Shown here: positions 11,621 through 22,843 of the stretch, in pieces | How positions within the stretch are numbered: the stretch's first letter is position 1 | Layout of the letters: each line of letters opens with the position of its first letter | Source: Dromiciops gliroides | Taxonomy: Eukaryota; Chordata; Mammalia; Microbiotheria; Microbiotheriidae | Assembly (NCBI RefSeq): GCF_019393635.1 | Contig: NC_057861.1 | Location: 544,568,711-544,632,710, forward strand | Reading direction: 5' to 3' | DNA length: 64,000 nt | Position numbers and translations under genes: made by a program | The notes under the pieces: model-generated | What the model was told of the DNA's origin: nothing | The model's database searches: none | Seen by the model: the letters and a program-made list of their open reading frames with translations, nothing else

Positions 11621-12846
11621 ACGAGTAAGAAGCAAAAAAGAGCCCTCTCCATTGAGAGCTTCTGTATCAATAGGGAAGAAGCCAACACAAACTCAGATGA
11701 GGACAATACCCTCAAATTGCCTACAATGTGAAGCCTCACCAGGGAAGGTGAATTGGTCTCCAGAACAAAAGGCCTTCCTGGAAGAGCTCAAAAAGGGTTT
11801 TAAAAATCAATTGAGAGAGGTAGAAGAAAAAATGGGGAGAGAAATGAAAGCAAAACAAGAAAACTATGAAAAAAGAATCACCAGCTTGGAAAAGGAAGCA
11901 CAAAGATTGACTGCAGAAAACAATTCCTTAAAAAATTCATCTGGCCAAATGGGAAAAAAGTGCATAATTTCACTGAAGAAAACAATGCCTTAAAAAATTC
12001 ATTTGGCCAAATGGAAAAAATGGTGCATAATCTCATTGAAGAAAACAATGCCTTAAAAAATTCATCTGGCCAAATGGAAAAAAAGGTGCATAATCTCACT
12101 GAAGAAAACAATGCCTTAAAAAATTCATCTGGCCAAATGGAAAAAAAAGGTACATAATCTCACTGAAGAAAACAATGCCTTAAAAATTACAATTGGACAG
12201 TTGGAAGATAAGGAATCCACGAGACACCAGGAATCAGTCCAGGAGAATCAAAAGAATGAAAAAAATAGAAGAAAATGTGAAATAACTCATTGGAAAGACA
12301 ACTGATCTGGAAAACAGATCGAGGAGAGACAATTTGAGAATCACTGGACTGCCTGAAAGCCATGACCAGAAAAAGAATCTAGACACCATATTCCAGGAAA
12401 TTATTAAGGAGAACAGCCTTATCAGCCTATCATAGAATCAGAGGATAAAATCATCATTGAAAGAACCCACCGATCACCTCCTGAAAGAGACCCCAAAAGG
12501 AAAACTCCAAGGAATACTGTAGCCAAATTCCAGAATTATCAGGTGAAGGAGAAAATACTCCAAGCAGCCAGAAAGAAGCAATTTAAATATCATGGAGCCA
12601 CGTCCAGGATTGCTCAGGACCTGGCAGCTTCAACATTAAAGAACCACAAGGCTTGGAATATGATATTCCAGAAGGCAAAGGAGCTTGGATTGCAGCAAAG
12701 AATCTGTTACCCAGCAAAAATGTGCATTCTCTTTCAGGGGGAAAGAGACATTTAATAACACTGGGGACTTTCAATCTTTCCTGATGAAAAGACCAAAACT
12801 GAATAGAAAATTTGATCTTAACATACAAGACTCAAGAAAAGTTTAA
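11621..12846 (+). pseudogene. L1-A ORF1 (RNA-binding coiled-coil protein), broken
   Basis: L1 ORF1 protein coats L1 RNA as a trimer. The expected start is ACG at 11621-11623 instead of ATG; codons for S-K-K-Q-K-R follow. The N-terminal part reads 'NWSPEQKAFLEELKKGFKNQ' and leads into a long coiled coil. Four tandem 63-bp units follow at about 11925-12185, each near 'ENNALKNSSGQMEKKVHNLT', which is 21 residues or three heptads. A-run length changes inside these units shift the frame, so the coil is split between 11652-11993 and 11960-12157. The RNA-binding and C-terminal domains continue to a stop at 12844-12846. At the Arg-codon position that is TGA in the other copies, this one has CGA. Confidence 0.88.
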
Positions 12847-13807
12847 AAAGGTAAACAGAGGGAAAAAAAAAGTTACTCAATTAGGTTAAACTGCTTATAT
12901 CCCTACATGGGAAGATAATACTCATAACTCTTAAGAATTGTAAATGTATTTGGGCAGAGAGAAGGAGTTTACACAGAGGGTATAAATATAAATTGTCTTT
13001 GATGTGATGATACAAAGAAAATTAAGGGGTTAAAAAGGGAGTCTATGGGGAGGAGAGGAAAGGGGAGGTGGAATGGGGTGAATTATATCATATGAAGAGG
13101 TGTAAAAAAAGCCTATTACAATAGAGGGAAAGAAAGGAGGGGTGAACATTGTTTCAACCCTACTCTCATTAGATTTGATGCAAAGAGGGAATAACATATA
13201 CATTCATCAGGATAAAGAAACTTAGCTCATTCTTTAGGGAAGCAAAAGGGGAAGGGAAAGGGGGGGACTGATAAAATGGAGGACAAAAGCAAGGGAGAAA
13301 AGGGTAAAGAAAAGAGAGGGAGGGTGATAAAAAGGGAGGGCAGATTGGGGGAGGCAGGGGTAAGAAGTAAAACGTCAGTGAGGAGGAACAGGGTGAAAGA
13401 AGGGGGGAAAAGTACAAAGGGGGTAAATAGAATGGAGGGGAGATGGAATGGGATGAATTACATCATATGAAGAGGTGCAAAAACCCTATTACAATAGAGG
13501 GAAAGAAGGGAGGAGTGAACATTGTTTCAATCCTACTCTCATCAGATTTGATTCAAAGAGGGAATAAAGTATACATTCATTTAGATAAAGAAACTTAGCA
13601 TATTTTTGAGGGAAGTAAAAGGGAAAGGGGAAGAAGGGGGCTAATAGAAGGGAGGGTAGAAGCAGGGGAGAAAAGGGTAAAGAAAATGGAGGGGGGCTGA
13701 TAAAAGGGAAGGCACATTGGGGGAGGCTGAGGTAAGAAGTGAGGAGGAGTAGGGTAAAAGAAGGGGGGTAAAGTAGAAAGGGGGGAAATAGAATGGAGGG
13801 AAATAGG
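12847..13807 (+). other. Purine-rich ORF1-ORF2 spacer of L1-A, tandemly duplicated
   Basis: This long G/A-rich spacer separates the two L1 ORFs. A unit of about 375 bp is present twice: 'gaatggggtgaattatatca' at 13071 and 'gaatgggatgaattacatca' at 13446, each followed by 'gtgaacattgtttcaa' and 'gaaacttagc'. ORFs predicted on the opposite strand here are pyrimidine-rich artefacts. The matching antisense spacer at 33.19-33.79 kb has a single unit. Confidence 0.8.
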
Positions 13808-14573
13808 TAGTAATAATAACTGTGAATATAAATGGGATTAACTCTGCCATAAAATGGAAATGAATAGCAGAGTGGATTAAAAACCAGAATCCTACAATAT
13901 GTTGTTTACAAGAAACACATTTGAAGCAGAGAGATAGACAGAGAGTAAAGGTAAAAGGTTGGAGCAGAATATATTATGCTTCAGCTGAAGTCATAAAAGC
14001 AGGGTTAGCAATCCTTATCTCAGACAAAGCGCAAGCAAAAATAGATCTCATAAAAAGAGATAAGGAAGGAAACTACATCTTGCTAAGAGGTACTATAGAT
14101 AATGAAGAAATATCAGTACTAAACATATATATGCCAAGTAGTATATCATCCATATTCTTAGAGGAGAAGTTAAATGAGTTACAAGAGGAAATAGACAGCA
14201 AAACCATAGCAGTGGGGGATCTGAATCTTCCTCTCTCAGAATCAGATAAATCTAGCCACAAAATAAATAAGAAAGAAGTGAAAGAGGTGAATAGAATGTT
14301 AGAAAAGTTAGATATAATAGATGTCTGGAGAAAACTGAATGGGGGTAGAAAGGAATATACCTTTTTCTCAGCAGCACATGGCACATTATCAAAAATTGAC
14401 CATGTATTAGGGCACAAAAACCTCATAGTTAAATGTAGAAAGGCAGAAATAGTAAATGCATCCTTCTCAGATCATGATGCAATAAAAATTACATGTAATA
14501 AAGAGCCATGGAAAGGTAGACTGAAAATTAATTGGAAACTAAATAATTTCATTCTAATGAATGAGTGGGTCAA
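13808..14573 (+). pseudogene. L1-A ORF2, endonuclease domain (5' part)
   Basis: This is an APE-type endonuclease, which nicks target DNA to start reverse transcription. From 13808 the frame reads VIITVNINGINSA. An in-frame TGA lies at 13861-13863. A clean frame then runs from 13864 with 'CCLQETHLKQRD', 'YYASAEVIKAG', 'VGDLNLPLSE' and 'NASFSDHDAIK'. The catalytic Glu (QET), the GDLN Asp/Asn pair and the terminal SDH triad are intact. ORF2 is then interrupted at 14573 by the nested HAL1-like element and resumes at 17510. Confidence 0.88.
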
Positions 14574-15268
14574 TTAGAAATGATATTGACTTCCCCAGGT
14601 GGAGCCAAGATGGCGGAGGAAAGGCAGTGTGCTCTCAAACTCATGACACAATAGCTCCAAAAAACATCCAAATAAGGTCATAGGAAAATGCCCAGAGCAG
14701 CAAAACTCACAGAAGAATGTGCTGAAATCATCTTCTAACCAAGAACGGCTTGGAAGGTCAGAAGGATGGAGCTGCTGTGATGATACAGGAGTCAGGCCCA
14801 ACCCCACAGTCACCCTGACACAGATCCAGTCTCAGGAAGTCCTCACCAGAGAAGGAGACCCCCCCAGAAACTCTTAATCAGGTAAAGCACCAGTGTCATC
14901 TGGAACTAAGCTCACAGTTTGGTGAGTGGGCTGAGCCCTGGCCAGGGGGAAGACTACAGGGATCTATGCTGGTGCTAAGGCAGAACTTGGATTTTACACC
15001 CCTACTGAGAACCAGGTGGTAGGCTTGAGTAGAAGTGGCCCAGGTGGGGAAGAGGCACAGGCTCATCGGAGCTAACAACCACAACACACAAAGCTGGTTG
15101 ATTGGCAAGTTGGTCTGGGGTCATCTAGGACCAGGAAACAGGCCGGGCGAGGGAAGAACCTGATTCTCCTTAAATCATACCACCTAGGACTTCTTAAGCT
15201 TGGGATACTGCAGCCTGGAAACAGTGCCCCACTTTAAGGAGCTAAAAGTCTAGTAAAAGAAAGGCAAG

Positions 15269-16237
15269 ATGAGCCGAACAGAAAAAGGTGAGGACCACAG
15301 AAAGTTTCTTCAGTAACAAGGAAGACCAAGGGGAACCCTCAGAGGAAGATGTCAACATCAGGGCCCCTATATCTAAAGCTTCCAAGAAAAATATGAAATT
15401 GGTCTCAGGCCATAGAGGTGCTCAAAAAGGACTTTGAAGATATAATTAGAGAGGTAGAGGAAAAAATGGAAAGAGAAATGAGGGTGATGAAGGAAAGACA
15501 TGAGAAAAAAGTCAACAGCTTGAAAAGTCAAATGGAAAAGGAGGTACAAAAGCTCTCTGATGAAAATAATTGACTAAGAATTATGATTGAACAAATGGAA
15601 GTCAGTGACTTTATGAGAAACCAAGATACAATAAAGCAAATCCAAATGAATAAAAAAATAGAGGGCAATGTGAAGTATCTTCTGGGAAAAACTGCCGACC
15701 TGGAAAATAGGTCCAGGAGAGATAATTTGAAAACTATTGGTCTACCTGAAAACCATGATCAAGGAAAGAGCTTAGACACCATCTTCCAACATATTCTCAG
15801 GGAAAATTGCCCTGAAATTCTAGAAGAAGAAGCTAAAATAGAAATTGAAAGAATCCACTGATCACCTCCAGAAAGAGATCCCAAAAAGAAAACTCCTAGG
15901 AATATTATAGCCAAATTCCAGAGCTCTCAGGTCAAGGAGAAAATATTGCAAGCTGCCAAAAAAGAAAGAATTCAAGTACTGTGGAGCCCCAGTCACAATA
16001 GCACAAGATCTAGCAGCTTCTACATTAAAGGACCTGAGGGCATGGAATATGATATTCCAGAGGGCAAAGGAAATGGGATTACAACCAAGAAGCACCTACC
16101 CAGCAAAACTCAGCATTATCTTTCAGCAGAAAAAATGGGACTTTAATGAAAAAGAAGACTTTCAGATATTTGTGATGAAAAGACTTGAACTGAATGGCAA
16201 ATTTGACTTTCAGATACAAGATCCTAGAGAACCATAA
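15269..16237 (+). pseudogene. ORF1 of the nested HAL1-like element
   Basis: ATG at 15269-15271 begins M-S-R-T-E-K and is stopped at once by TAA near 15314. Later in-frame stops include TGA near 15571 ('AAT AAT TGA', where the sister copy at 23.17 kb has TGC) and TGA at 15859-15861. Recognisable parts are the coiled coil 'MRVMKERHEKKVNSLKSQME', the 'LENRSRRDNLKTIGLPENHD' core and the C-terminal domain ending D-P-R-E-P. The family role is an RNA-binding chaperone. This copy cannot make a full protein. Confidence 0.85.
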
Positions 16238-16249
16238 AAAAAATAAAAT

Positions 16250-16385
16250 TGGAGCTGGGGGACACATACCTGGGGTCATACAGTGGGTGACTGTCTTGTG
16301 TCTGAGGCCAGGTTGTGGCTGGGATACCCCTGGATATCCCTGGGTCCAGGGATGATGATTTGTCCACTGTGTCACTTAGCTAGAT
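16250..16385 (-). repeat. SINE segment inside the nested HAL1-like element
   Basis: This is a diverged reverse SINE: 'ggggtcatacagtgggtgac', 'tgtctgaggccaggttgtgg', 'ccactgtgtcacttagctag'. It is followed by 'gataacatctttagggttaa'. The other HAL1-like element has a SINE segment at 24018-24135, followed by 'gatgacatctttaaaatagg'. The shared junction points to one insertion in a common ancestor. Confidence 0.75.
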
Positions 16386-17509
16386 GATAACATCTTTAGG
16401 GTTAAATTGAGGGGTGAAGAGAATTCATTGGGGGAGGGGGAAGGGCAGAGGTGAAATCCTACATGAAAGAAACAGGAAAAGGCTTATGGATTTGGGGAAG
16501 AGTTGGGAGAGGAGCAGGGCAGTAAATGAATTTTACACTCATCAGAAAAGGCTCAAAGATCTTAAACTCATCAGACCTGCCTCAAGGAGGGACTAATAGA
16601 CACACCCAACTGGGTGGAGTAATCTATTTAATCTAGGCAGTAAATGAGCCTAACACTCATCAAAATTGGCTCACAAGACCTCAATCTCATTAGAATTGGC
16701 TCTAGGAGGGAATAATGTACACACTCAATTGGGTAGAGTAATCTCTCTAAACCTGTAGGAAAATAGATGGGGAAAGGGATAAAGAGAGAGGGGCAAAAGA
16801 ATGAAGGGCAGAGTAGGGGAGGGGAAAGACAGAAGCAAATCCCTTTTGAAGAGGGATAGGATGAAAGAAGATGGATAATAGAATAAATATCATGGGGAAG
16901 GGAATAGGATGGAAGGGAAACAGTTAACAATAGTAATCATGAAAAAGAGAAAAGGGGGGAAAATTGTACAAAAAATATTTTTAGCAACTCTTGGTAGAGG
17001 CTAAGAATTGAGAATCAAGGGAATGTCCATCAATTGAGGAATGATGGGAAAAGCTGTGCTATATGATTGTAGTGGAATGGACTTGTGCTATAGGAAATGA
17101 CAAACAGGATGATCCCCCCAAAACCTTGAAAGACTAATGAACATCAATGTATAGTGAAGTGAGCAGAGCTGAGAGGACATTGTGCGTAGTGACAGTAGTA
17201 TTGTTCAATGAGTAATTGTTAATGACTTAACTACTCTCAGCAGTGCAATGATCCAAGACAATCCCAAGGAACTAATGAGGAAGCTTACTATGCATCCCTA
17301 TAGAAAGAACTGATAAAAAGAACATTTGTGGATTGTACATATATAACCTGATTGCGATCTTGTGGAGGGGGGAGGAAAGGGAGGGAGGGAGGGAGAAAAT
17401 ATTAGAACTCTAAATCTTATGAAAATGCATGTTGAAAACTCCCCTTACATGTAAATGGAAAATAAAAATAAATGTTTGTTGAAAAAAAAAAAAAGAATGA
17501 GTGGGTCAA

Positions 17510-20160
17510 ACTCATAGAAACAATCAATAACTTCATCCAAGATAATGACAATAATGAGACAACATACCAAAATCTATGGGATGCTGCCAAAGCAGTGCTT
17601 AGGGGAAATTTTATATCTCTAACTGCTTACATCAATAAAAAAGAGAAAAAGGAGATCAATGAATGGGGCATGCAACTAAAAAAGCTAGAAAAATAACAAA
17701 TTAGAAATCCCCAATTAAATACTAAATTAGAAATCCTGAAAATTAACAGAGAAGTTAATAAAATTTAAACCAAGAAAACTATAGAATTAATCAGTAAAAC
17801 TAAGAGCTGGTTTTATGAGAAAACCAATAAAATAAATAAACCATTGGTTAATTTGATTAAAAACAAAGATAGTAGAAAACCAAATTACCAGTATCAAAAG
17901 TACAAGGGGTGATATCACCACCAATGAAGTGTTAATTAAAGCAATAATTAGAAACTATTTTGCCCAACTGTATGCCAATAAATTTGTCAATCTAAATGAA
18001 ATGGATAAATATTTACAAAACTACAAACTGCCCAGGTTAACTGAAGAGGAAATAAAATCCTTAAATAATCCCATATGAGAAAAATAAATTGAACATGCCA
18101 TTAATGAACTCCCTAAGAAAAAAATCTCCAGGGCCAGATGAGTTTTCAAGTGAATTCTACCAAACATTTAAAGAACAATTAATTCCAATATTATACAAAT
18201 CATTTGGAAAAATAGGTGAAGAAGGAGTTCTACCAAATTTCTTTTATGACACAAATATGAATTTGATTCTAAAGCCAGCAGAGCAAAAGCAGAGAAAGAA
18301 AATTATAGACCAATTTCCCTAATGTGAATACTGATGCTAAAATCTTAAATAAGATATTAGCAAGGAGATGACAGCAAGTGATCACCAGGATAATACACTA
18401 TGACCAGGTGGGATTTATACCAGGAATTCAGGGTTGGTTCAACATTAGGAAAACTATTAACACAATCAACCACATCAATAAGAAAACCAACCAAAATCAT
18501 ATGATTATCTCAATAGATACAGAGAAAGCTTTTGACAAAATACAGCACCCATTCCTAATAAACACACTAGAGAGCTTAGCAATAGATGGTGCTTTCCTTA
18601 AAATAATAAGCAGTATCTACCTAAAACCATCAGCAAGCATTACATGTAATGGAGATAAGTTAGATAAGTTAGAGGCTTTCCCAATAAGATCAGGAGGGAA
18701 ACAGGGATGTCAATATTCACCCCTATTATTTAATATTGTACTAGAAATGTTACCTTTAGCAATCAGAGAAGAAAAAGGAATTAAAGGAATTAGAATAGGC
18801 AAGGAGGAAACAAAACTATCACTCTTTGCAGATGATATGATGGTATATTTAGAGAATCCTAGAGAACTGACTCAAAAATTACTTGAAACAATTAACAACT
18901 TTAGCAAAGTAGCAGAACATAAAATAAATCCACATAAATCATCAGCATACATATACATGACCAACAAGACCAGCAGCAAGAGATAGAAAGAGAAACTCCA
19001 TTTAAAGAAACAGTAGACAATATAAAATACTTGGGAATCTACTTGCCAAGACAATCCCAGGAACTCTATGAACACAATTACAAAACACTTTTCACACAAA
19101 TAAAATCAGATCTAAATAATTGGGAAAATATCAATTGCTCATGGATAGGCAGAGCTAATATAGTAAAAATGACAATACTGCCTAAATTAATTTACTTATT
19201 CAGTGCCATACCAATCAGACTACCTAAAAATTATTTTATAGAGCTAGAAAAAATAATAACAAAATTCATCTGGAAAAACAAATGGTCAAGAATATTAAGG
19301 TAAATAATGAAAAAAATGCACAGGTGGGTTAGCTGTACCAAATCTGGAGCTTTACTGTAAAGCAGCAGTCATCAAAACTATTTGGTACTGGCTAAGAAAT
19401 AGAGTGGAGGATCAATGGAATAGGTTCGGCAGAGGAGACACAGTAGTAAATTACATTAGCAATGTATTGTTTGATAAACCCAAAGACTCCAGCTTCTGGG
19501 ATAGGAACTCAGTATTTGACAAAAACTGCTGGGAAAACTGGAAGATAGTATGGCAGAAATTAGGCATAGACCAATATCTTACACCTTATACTAAAATAAT
19601 GTCAAAATGAGTACATTATTTAGACATAAAAGGTGATACCATAGGTAAATTAGGAGAGGAAGGAATAGTCTGCCTATCAGATCTTTGGAAAAGAGAGCAG
19701 TTTATGAGCAAACAAGAGAGAATATTATGAAATGCAAAATGGATGATTTTGATTACATTAAATTAAAAAGTTTTTGTACAAACAGAAGCAATGTATCCAA
19801 AATTAGAAGGGAGGCAGAAAGCTGGGAAACAATTTTTATAGCCAGTACTTCTGATAAAGGCCTCATTTCTAAAATATATAGGGAACTAAATCAAATTTAT
19901 AATAATCCAAGTCAGGGGCAGCTAGATGGTGCAGTGGATAAAGCACCGGCCCTGGATTCAGGAGGACCTGAGTTCAAATCCACCCTCAGACACTTGACAC
20001 TTACTAGCTGTGTGACCCTGGGCAAGTCACTTAACCCCCATTACCCCACAAAAGAATCCAAGTCATTTCCCAATTGAGAAATGGTCAAAGGATATGAACA
20101 GGTAGTTTTCTGATGAAGAAATCAAAGCTATCTATTGCCATATGAAAAATAAATGCTCTA
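17510..20160 (+). pseudogene. L1-A ORF2, reverse transcriptase and C-terminal part
   Basis: ORF2 resumes after the nested element. The open piece at 17510-17696 reads '[20 protein letters not shown]'. The RT core at 18378-18986 contains '[20 protein letters not shown]', '[18 protein letters not shown]' and the catalytic F-A-D-D box '[13 protein letters not shown]'. The thumb and C-terminal region continue at 19031-19303, 19404-19610 and from 19685, where a SINE interrupts. At least four frameshifts or stops separate these pieces. RT would copy L1 RNA at the nicked target; here it is non-functional. Confidence 0.88.
19915..20054 (+). mobile_element. SINE in the L1-A ORF2 C-terminus, 11-bp TSD
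   Basis: A sense SINE with flanks AATCCAAGTCA at 19904-19914 and 20055-20065. It fuses in frame with the L1 reading frame, so the open frame at 19685-20077 is an L1-SINE chimera and not a gene. Confidence 0.95.
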
Positions 20161-20879
20161 AATCACTATTGCTCTCCATTCTGGAGAGCAATTTGGAATT
20201 ATGCCCAAAGGGCTATAAAACTGTGCATACCCTTTGACCCAGCAATACCACTATTATGTCTTTTTCCCAAAGAGATCATAAAAAAGGGAAGAGGACCCAC
20301 ATGTACAAAAATATTCATAGCTGCTCTTTTTTGTAGGGGCAAGGAACTGGAAATTGTGGGGCTGCCCATCAATTGGGAAATGGCTGAACAAGTTGTGGTA
20401 TATGAATGTAATGGAATTCTATTGTGCTGTAAGAAATGTTGAGCAGGAGGGGTTCAGAGAAACCTGGAAGGCCTTGCATGAACTGATGCTGAGTGAAATG
20501 AGCAGAACCAGGAGAACATTGAACACAGTATCATCAACATTATGTTTTGATCAACTGTGATAGACTTGATTCTTCTCAACAATACAACTGTACAAGATAG
20601 TTCCAAATGATTCATGATGGAAGAGGCTCTCCAAATCCAGAAAAAAAGAACTGTGGAATACAGATGCTGATTGAACTGTAGTATTTCTTTTGTTTTTGGT
20701 GCTGTTTTTCTTCTTTGATGTTATTTCTTTTTGTTCTGATTCTTCTCTTATAACATGACTAATGCAGAAATATGGTTAATGTTATTGTACATATATAACC
20801 TATATCAGATTACTTGCTGTCTTGGGGAAGGGAGGGAGGGAAAAATTTTGAAACTAGTAATCTTATAAAAACAAATGTT

Positions 20880-21032
20880 AGGGGTAGCTAGGTGGGGCAG
20901 TGGATTAAGCGCTGGCCCTGGATTCAGGAGTACCTGAGTTCAAATCCGGCCTCAGACACTTGACACTTACTAGCTGTGTGACCCTGGGCAAGTCACTTAA
21001 CCCCCATTGCCCTGCAAAAAACAAACAAACAA
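20880..21032 (+). mobile_element. SINE in the L1-A 3'UTR, 13-bp TSD
   Basis: A sense SINE flanked by AAAAACAAATGTT at 20867-20879 and 21033-21045, with a (CAAA)n-type tail. The L1 3'UTR continues after it. Confidence 0.94.
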
Positions 21033-21115
21033 AAAAACAAATGTTGAAAACTATCTCTACATGTAACTAGAAAATAATAAAATACTTTCATAATTTAAAA
21101 AAAAGTAAGGAAAAT

Positions 21116-21405
21116 TAAATGTCCTTTCCTCCCAAAATGAAAGTAGACCAGCTCGTTAACTGCAAAAGTTGTAATGCTTTGACAGTGATGAGTGGATTCA
21201 CAAAAAGGGAAAAATACAACTTGAACAGTACCACAAAAAACTCTGTCAATGGCCTCAAATATCACAAGAACATATACAAACTTTCTAATATAAATATAAA
21301 TAAATAGGAGTATAAATAGAAGCAACATGGTAGAATTTGCTCCTCTAGGCCCAGATCAAGTCAAATACATGTTTGTTCTTACCTGACAGAGGTGGAGAAA
21401 CAATT
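21116..21405. other. Unassigned intronic sequence
   Basis: Nothing recognisable. A small ORF here has no family features. Confidence 0.4.
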
Positions 21406-22198
21406 CAGTAAATTTCAACAAATATTTATTGACTACTTACATATCTAAAACATTGTGCTAGGCAACAGGGTTAAAAAGACAAAATAAAAAATTGTTCCTC
21501 TTCTCTAGGAGCATACACTCTCCTTGGGATATAGAACATGTAAAAAGAAATATGTTCAAATGTATACATAGAATAACAAAAATATCTAGAGGGAAAGACC
21601 GAAGGTGATGGGAATTCGGAAAGGACTTTATTAGGAGGTGGTACTTGAGCTATGTCTTGGAGGAAGTTTGGAATTTCAAGAGTCAGATATAAGATAGTAC
21701 ATTCCAGACATGAGGGATCACTTGTGCAAATGTATGGATATGAGCTACAGAATACTGCATATGCAATATAGCTTGATGGGGAAGCGAGAGTACCTGAATT
21801 AGAATAATATGAAATAAAACTAGAAAGGTAGGTGGCAGCCTTTTTTTTTTTTTTTTGCAGGGCAATGAGGGTTAAATGATTTGCCCAGGGTCATATAGCT
21901 AGTAAGTGTCAAGTGTCTGAGGCCAGCTTTGAACTCAGGTCCTCCAGAATCCAGGGCCACTGCTTTATCCACTGTGCCACCTAGCTGCCCAGGTGGTAGC
22001 CTTTAAATATCAAACTGGGTAGTTATTATTTTAACTCAGAGGCAATAGAGAACTGCTTAACATTTTGAGGTAGGGAGGATGTATATAACACAATAAAATC
22101 TGGACTTTAGGAACACTGATTTGGCAACTACATGGGGGGATCTGGAGGCAGATGTATTTGGAAGTAAGAGACAAATCAAAAAGCTTTGCAATGGATAT
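21406..22198 (-). mobile_element. Antisense L2 (LINE-2) fragment
   Basis: It contains 'caaatatttattgactactt', 'tgtgctaggcaac', 'aggagcatacactctcc' and 'gacatgagggatcacttgtg', which is the familiar reverse-strand look of mammalian L2. It continues past the SINE at 21844-21990 with 'ggcaatagagaactg' and 'ctggactttaggaacactga'. The HAL1-like element at 22199 lies inside or at the edge of this L2. Confidence 0.72.
21844..21990 (-). mobile_element. SINE inserted in L2, 14-bp TSD
   Basis: A reverse SINE starting with a T16 tract. TSD AGGTGGCAGCCTTT (21830-21843) against AGGTGGTAGCCTTT (21991-22004), one mismatch. Confidence 0.94.
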
Positions 22199-22843
22199 AG
22201 GGGGTGGAGCCAAGATGGCAGAAGAGAGGCTGTGACTCCCACAAGCTCTGGATAAACATGTCCACTCACTCCCAAATAATACGGTAAAAACAAAAACAAA
22301 ACAAACAAACAAAAAAACTCAGAGCAGCCAAATGCACATAAGAACAGAGTGAGACTATTTTTCAGCAAAAGAATGCAATTGCAATCACCTACTGACCAGA
22401 CTGAACAGCTCAGCGTGCAATCCGTACCCAGCCAGGAATAGACAGTGCTTCCAGAGTGCCTCAGAGTCTTCAGCACCAGCAGCTTCTGAGGCTTCAATCA
22501 CTGACTGGTGAGGGGATTCGGTGGTAGGCTGGGGTGAAGTGCAGGAAGTCTCTGCTGGAGCTGGGGCGAAGCACCCTGGTTCTGAACCAGTGGGCTGAAT
22601 TGAGGGGTGGCGGCCCAGTGGGGGAGGTGCACAGGCACACCAACCTTCCAATCATAGAGAATCAGAGTTCAATCAGACTTCTGTTTCCAGGTCAAAGAGA
22701 AAGTGGCCATGGTTACTCACAGGCCAAGCAGGCAGAGAAGAAGCCCAATCACCCCCCTGGCCATGCTGTAGCTTGAACAGTGTGTCCTGGAAGCAGCACT
22801 ACACTTTAAGAAGGAGTTAAAAGCCAAGAAATAGCCAGCCAAG

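Larger units (their letters stand above)
14574..17494 (+). mobile_element. HAL1-like (ORF2-less L1) element nested in L1-A
   Basis: This 2,921-bp insertion sits inside L1-A ORF2. It is flanked by the perfect 15-bp TSD GAATGAGTGGGTCAA (14559-14573 and 17495-17509) and ends in about 13 A. Order: 5'UTR ('gtggagccaagatggcggag' from about 14599), ORF1 (15269-16237), a reversed SINE-derived segment (16250-16385), a purine-rich spacer, then only the last piece of ORF2 and the 3'UTR from about 16960. No endonuclease or reverse transcriptase is present. That is the layout of half-L1 (HAL1) elements, which need L1 enzymes in trans. Confidence 0.88.
10428..21098 (+). mobile_element. Composite L1 insertion (L1-A) with 17-bp TSD
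   Basis: This is a single sense L1 insertion bounded by the identical 17-bp repeat AAAAAAGTAAGGAAAAT at 10411-10427 and 21099-21115. In order it holds a duplicated 5'UTR (10429-11142, and again from 11143), ORF1 (11621-12846), a duplicated purine-rich spacer (12847-13807), ORF2 (13808-20160, interrupted) and a 3'UTR. Later insertions sit inside it: a HAL1-like element at 14574-17494 and SINEs at 19915-20054 and 20880-21032. Stops and frameshifts make it inactive. The shared TSD shows that the doubled 5' end arrived as part of this one insertion or was produced inside it later. Confidence 0.9.

Noticed and set aside
13169..13850. Proline/serine/phenylalanine-rich ORFs
   Set aside because: Complement of the purine-rich L1 spacer. 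The same artefact appears at 24.2-24.5, 33.2-33.5 and 62.1-62.4 kb.
18378..18986. 202-codon reverse transcriptase ORF as a host gene
   Set aside because: It is the RT palm of L1-A and continues, with frameshifts, on both sides.
19685..20077. 130-codon ORF as a new gene
   Set aside because: An L1 ORF2 tail fused by chance to an inserted SINE; the SINE TSD is visible within it.
22057..22651. Minus-strand ORFs of 88-146 codons
   Set aside because: They are the reverse of L2 and the HAL1-B 5'UTR, with no protein-family features.
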